Source: CAZFIM01 sp964519615
Lineage (GTDB): Bacteria > Chloroflexota > Dehalococcoidia > GIF9 > UBA5629
Direction of reading: 5' to 3'
NCBI GenBank assembly: GCA_964519615.1
Contig: CAZFIM010000004.1
Location: 1-64,000 of the forward strand
Length of the DNA: 64,000 bases
Made by a program: the position numbers and the translations under genes. This document shows positions 61,008 to 64,000 of this stretch, one piece after another (the stretch's first letter is position 1; the number at the start of each line of letters is the position of its first letter). The notes beneath the pieces were generated by a model. The model saw only the letters and a list, made by a program, of their open reading frames with translations, was not told where the DNA came from and searched no databases.

Positions 61008-61541
61008 ATGAGAAAAAACGGATCGAGATCAGCCAATACGTTTTACCGTCTCTTAGCGGCCGTAATAGGGCTCTTGGCTCTGCTTTCGCCTTCCTCTGTT
61101 CTGGCACAGGAGAGCAGGGACGGTCTTATAGTAAGGGATGTTACCGGGGGCTTCAATAATGTGATAGCTCCCGGAGAGAGCAAAACGTATTTCATAGAAG
61201 CGGCAAATGCGGACAACAGCCCTACCGGCAATATCCGCTTTACCTCCGATGCGCCCGCAGGATGGCTGGTGGAGTTTAATCCTTCGGGCATAGATACCCT
61301 CGCTGCCGGCATCTATCAGACAGTAGAGGTTACTATCAGTGCGCCGCACGATGCACGCAAGGGAAATTACTCCGTCACCGTTATCGCCGATTCCTCAAGC
61401 GGACGCCGGGTAACGGGTATTTACCTCAGGGTGGAGCAGGGGACCGCATTATGGGTATGGGTGGGGGGGCCTGCTGGGAATAATACTTATTGTCCTCTTC
61501 CTCTTCATCTTCATACGCTGGGGCAGGGACTAGAATGCTAA
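61008..61541 (+). CDS. secreted NEW3-domain protein with apparent C-terminal frameshift
   Basis: The product as read is 177 residues. A signal peptide ends about residue 33 ('SPSSVLAQ'), and the mature part is a beta-sandwich resembling the NPCBM-associated NEW3 domain ('SKTYFIEAANADNSPTGN', 'VEVTISAPHDARKGNYSV'). At a run of seven G (61463-61469) the frame breaks. With six G the next codons give WVWVGGLLGIILIVLFLF, then FIRWGRD and a stop at 61533, a membrane anchor. The read frame instead ends in a short Cys-ended tail. A sequencing error, pseudogene or phase-variable switch is possible. Confidence 0.7.
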   Translation: MRKNGSRSANTFYRLLAAVIGLLALLSPSSVLAQESRDGLIVRDVTGGFNNVIAPGESKTYFIEAANADNSPTGNIRFTSDAPAGWLVEFNPSGIDTLAAGIYQTVEVTISAPHDARKGNYSVTVIADSSSGRRVTGIYLRVEQGTALWVWVGGPAGNNTYCPLPLHLHTLGQGLEC

Positions 61542-61557
61542 TCTTCAGGGAGCAACT

Positions 61558-61959
61558 ATGATTGAACGGGTTCATGAACATATCGTCAGTGAGCTGCATA
61601 CCAACGCGCGGACGGATACCATTTTTGTGCTGACGGCGATCATCCTTAACCTTATTGCACTTGCCGTGAATTCGGGAATGGCCTCCGGGAACGATGATAC
61701 TACCACAACCATCGTCATGTTCACCTTTGTGGCACTGATTCTGGTGGTCAACTTCGTGGCGGAGATAGGGTTGATACGCGGCAGGCAGATGAGAAAGAAG
61801 CTGTTGAGCGGGCTGTTGAAAATGTATAAAGACCAGGGAGTGGAAGGCTATTACGATTCCTCGCTCGTCAGCGATTACAGGACCCGGTACAACCTCTTCA
61901 TGATGGCAGTGCTGGTAACGGCCGTTATCGCCGTGGTGGTCCCCTTCATTATAAGGTAA
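61558..61959 (+). CDS. three-helix membrane protein, unknown
   Basis: The product is 133 residues with three predicted membrane helices (about 20-40, 48-70 and 112-132). The loop between helices 2 and 3 is cytoplasmic and basic ('RGRQMRKKLLSGLLKMYKDQ'). The ribosome site CAGGGAG lies 5 nt before the ATG. It follows the NEW3 gene by 16 nt (or 24 nt after the frameshifted stop) and is probably its operon partner. No family recognised. Confidence 0.75.
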   Translation: MIERVHEHIVSELHTNARTDTIFVLTAIILNLIALAVNSGMASGNDDTTTTIVMFTFVALILVVNFVAEIGLIRGRQMRKKLLSGLLKMYKDQGVEGYYDSSLVSDYRTRYNLFMMAVLVTAVIAVVVPFIIR

Positions 61960-62032
61960 CAGCAAGCCGCCATTAACTATCAACCAACCCCTTCATAGGG
62001 ATACTCTGACCATGTACTATGGAGTGATGGTA

Positions 62033-62090
62033 TTGACTATTCCTGTTTTTTGAGTTAAGCTAACTAATATTAATAACTATTACTAATAAG
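62033..62090 (+). promoter_or_regulatory. promoter and possible PerR box of the perR-katG cluster
   Basis: TTGACT (62033-62038) is 17 nt from a weak -10, TAAGCT (62056-62061). An AT-rich repetitive stretch of AATA/TATT units (62064-62088) covers the predicted start site and resembles the imperfect palindromes bound by PerR/Fur proteins. Autoregulation is inferred. Confidence 0.4.
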
Positions 62091-62487
62091 ATGCGAAGAC
62101 AGACAAAACAGAGAGAGGCTATCCTGAATTTCTTAAGACAGACGGACTCTCATCCCACAGCTGACCGTATATACAATGAGGTCAGAAAAACCATGCCGAA
62201 AATCAGCAAAGGAACAGTATATCGCAATCTACAGGTGCTGCAGGAGGAAGGACATATTTCGGAGGTAAAACTGTACGATGCCGCAGGTAGATACGAGATC
62301 AAGAAAAAAGCACATTACCATTTCAGATGCTGCCAGTGCGGGCAGGTAAACGATATCGATATACCGGTCATGGAGGAGCTGGACCGGCAGGCGACAAAGG
62401 AAACGGGGCTTGCGATTTCAGGTCATCAGCTTGAGTTTCGCGGACTCTGTAAAGAGTGTGAGAATAACAGCATTAAGGAGGAAGGAC

Positions 62488-62498
<11 letters not shown>
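62091..62498 (+). CDS. perR: Fur-family peroxide-type repressor (PerR-like)
   Basis: The product is 135 residues. An N-terminal winged helix ('SKGTVYRNLQVLQEEG' recognition region) is followed by a dimer domain with the metal site 'HYHFRCCQCG' and 'CKEC', giving two CxxC pairs for structural zinc. The regulatory site His and Asp residues are consistent with PerR, which releases DNA when iron-catalysed oxidation occurs. It overlaps the desulforedoxin gene by 11 nt and heads the cluster with katG. Confidence 0.88.

Positions 62499-64000
<1,502 letters not shown>

Overview
The window most resembles a chromosomal segment of an anaerobic Chloroflexota bacterium of the Dehalococcoidia type. This is inferred from gene content, because there is no rRNA. 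The clues are a reductive-dehalogenase-like corrinoid/Fe-S protein, a tandem-duplicated Lrp regulator, a PAC2-family protein, a tungsten aldehyde oxidoreductase with a TRAP transporter, and radical-type 4-hydroxybutyryl-CoA dehydratase chemistry. I saw no transposase, phage genes or CRISPR array.

Layout. 1-8.8 kb: two GH3-like adenylate-forming paralogues around a winged-helix regulator, then small conserved proteins (metallo-beta-lactamase fold, HExxH protein, fumarylacetoacetate-hydrolase family, PAC2). 9-13.5 kb: HIT protein, then a minus-strand operon of APC-type permease, universal stress protein, two TrkA proteins and prephenate dehydratase. 13.5-13.9 kb: tRNA-His and tRNA-Arg. 14-33 kb: a catabolic region with a three-subunit molybdenum hydroxylase, a complete Liv-type ABC importer with a divergent binding lipoprotein, a CtBP-like dehydrogenase, an SDR, a 4-hydroxybutyryl-CoA dehydratase relative, a transhydroxylase-like molybdoenzyme, a double Lrp regulator and a ketopantoate-reductase-family enzyme. 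33.5-38.4 kb: another 2-hydroxyacid dehydrogenase, small unknowns, a TAT-less RdhA-like protein and an XRE/membrane pair. 38.6-52.8 kb: housekeeping and signalling genes (degenerate GGDEF + HD-GYP, corA, queuosine-precursor transporter, Mut7-C, nnrDE, coaX, coaBC, valS, polX, patB). 53-59.9 kb: DUF362-ferredoxin protein, then a ferredoxin-AOR-TRAP operon. 60-64 kb: small secreted/membrane proteins and a PerR-desulforedoxin-katG oxidative-stress cluster that runs off the end.

How it fits together. The 14-33 kb region looks like import of an organic acid or aromatic compound (Liv system), hydroxylation or dehydroxylation by molybdoenzymes, and NAD-linked and radical dehydratase steps under Lrp control. 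The AOR-TRAP operon couples carboxylate or aldehyde import to low-potential electron transfer. Substrates cannot be read from sequence alone.

Most notable points: an RdhA-like soluble protein; a molybdenum hydroxylase whose catalytic Glu position is Gln; CoaBC with Ser at the position of E. coli Cys158; an orphan transhydroxylase-like subunit; an APC-Usp-TrkA-TrkA operon suggesting K+-linked transport; a 1-nt homopolymer frameshift that removes a membrane anchor; and several promoters with paired inverted repeats or very short leaders.
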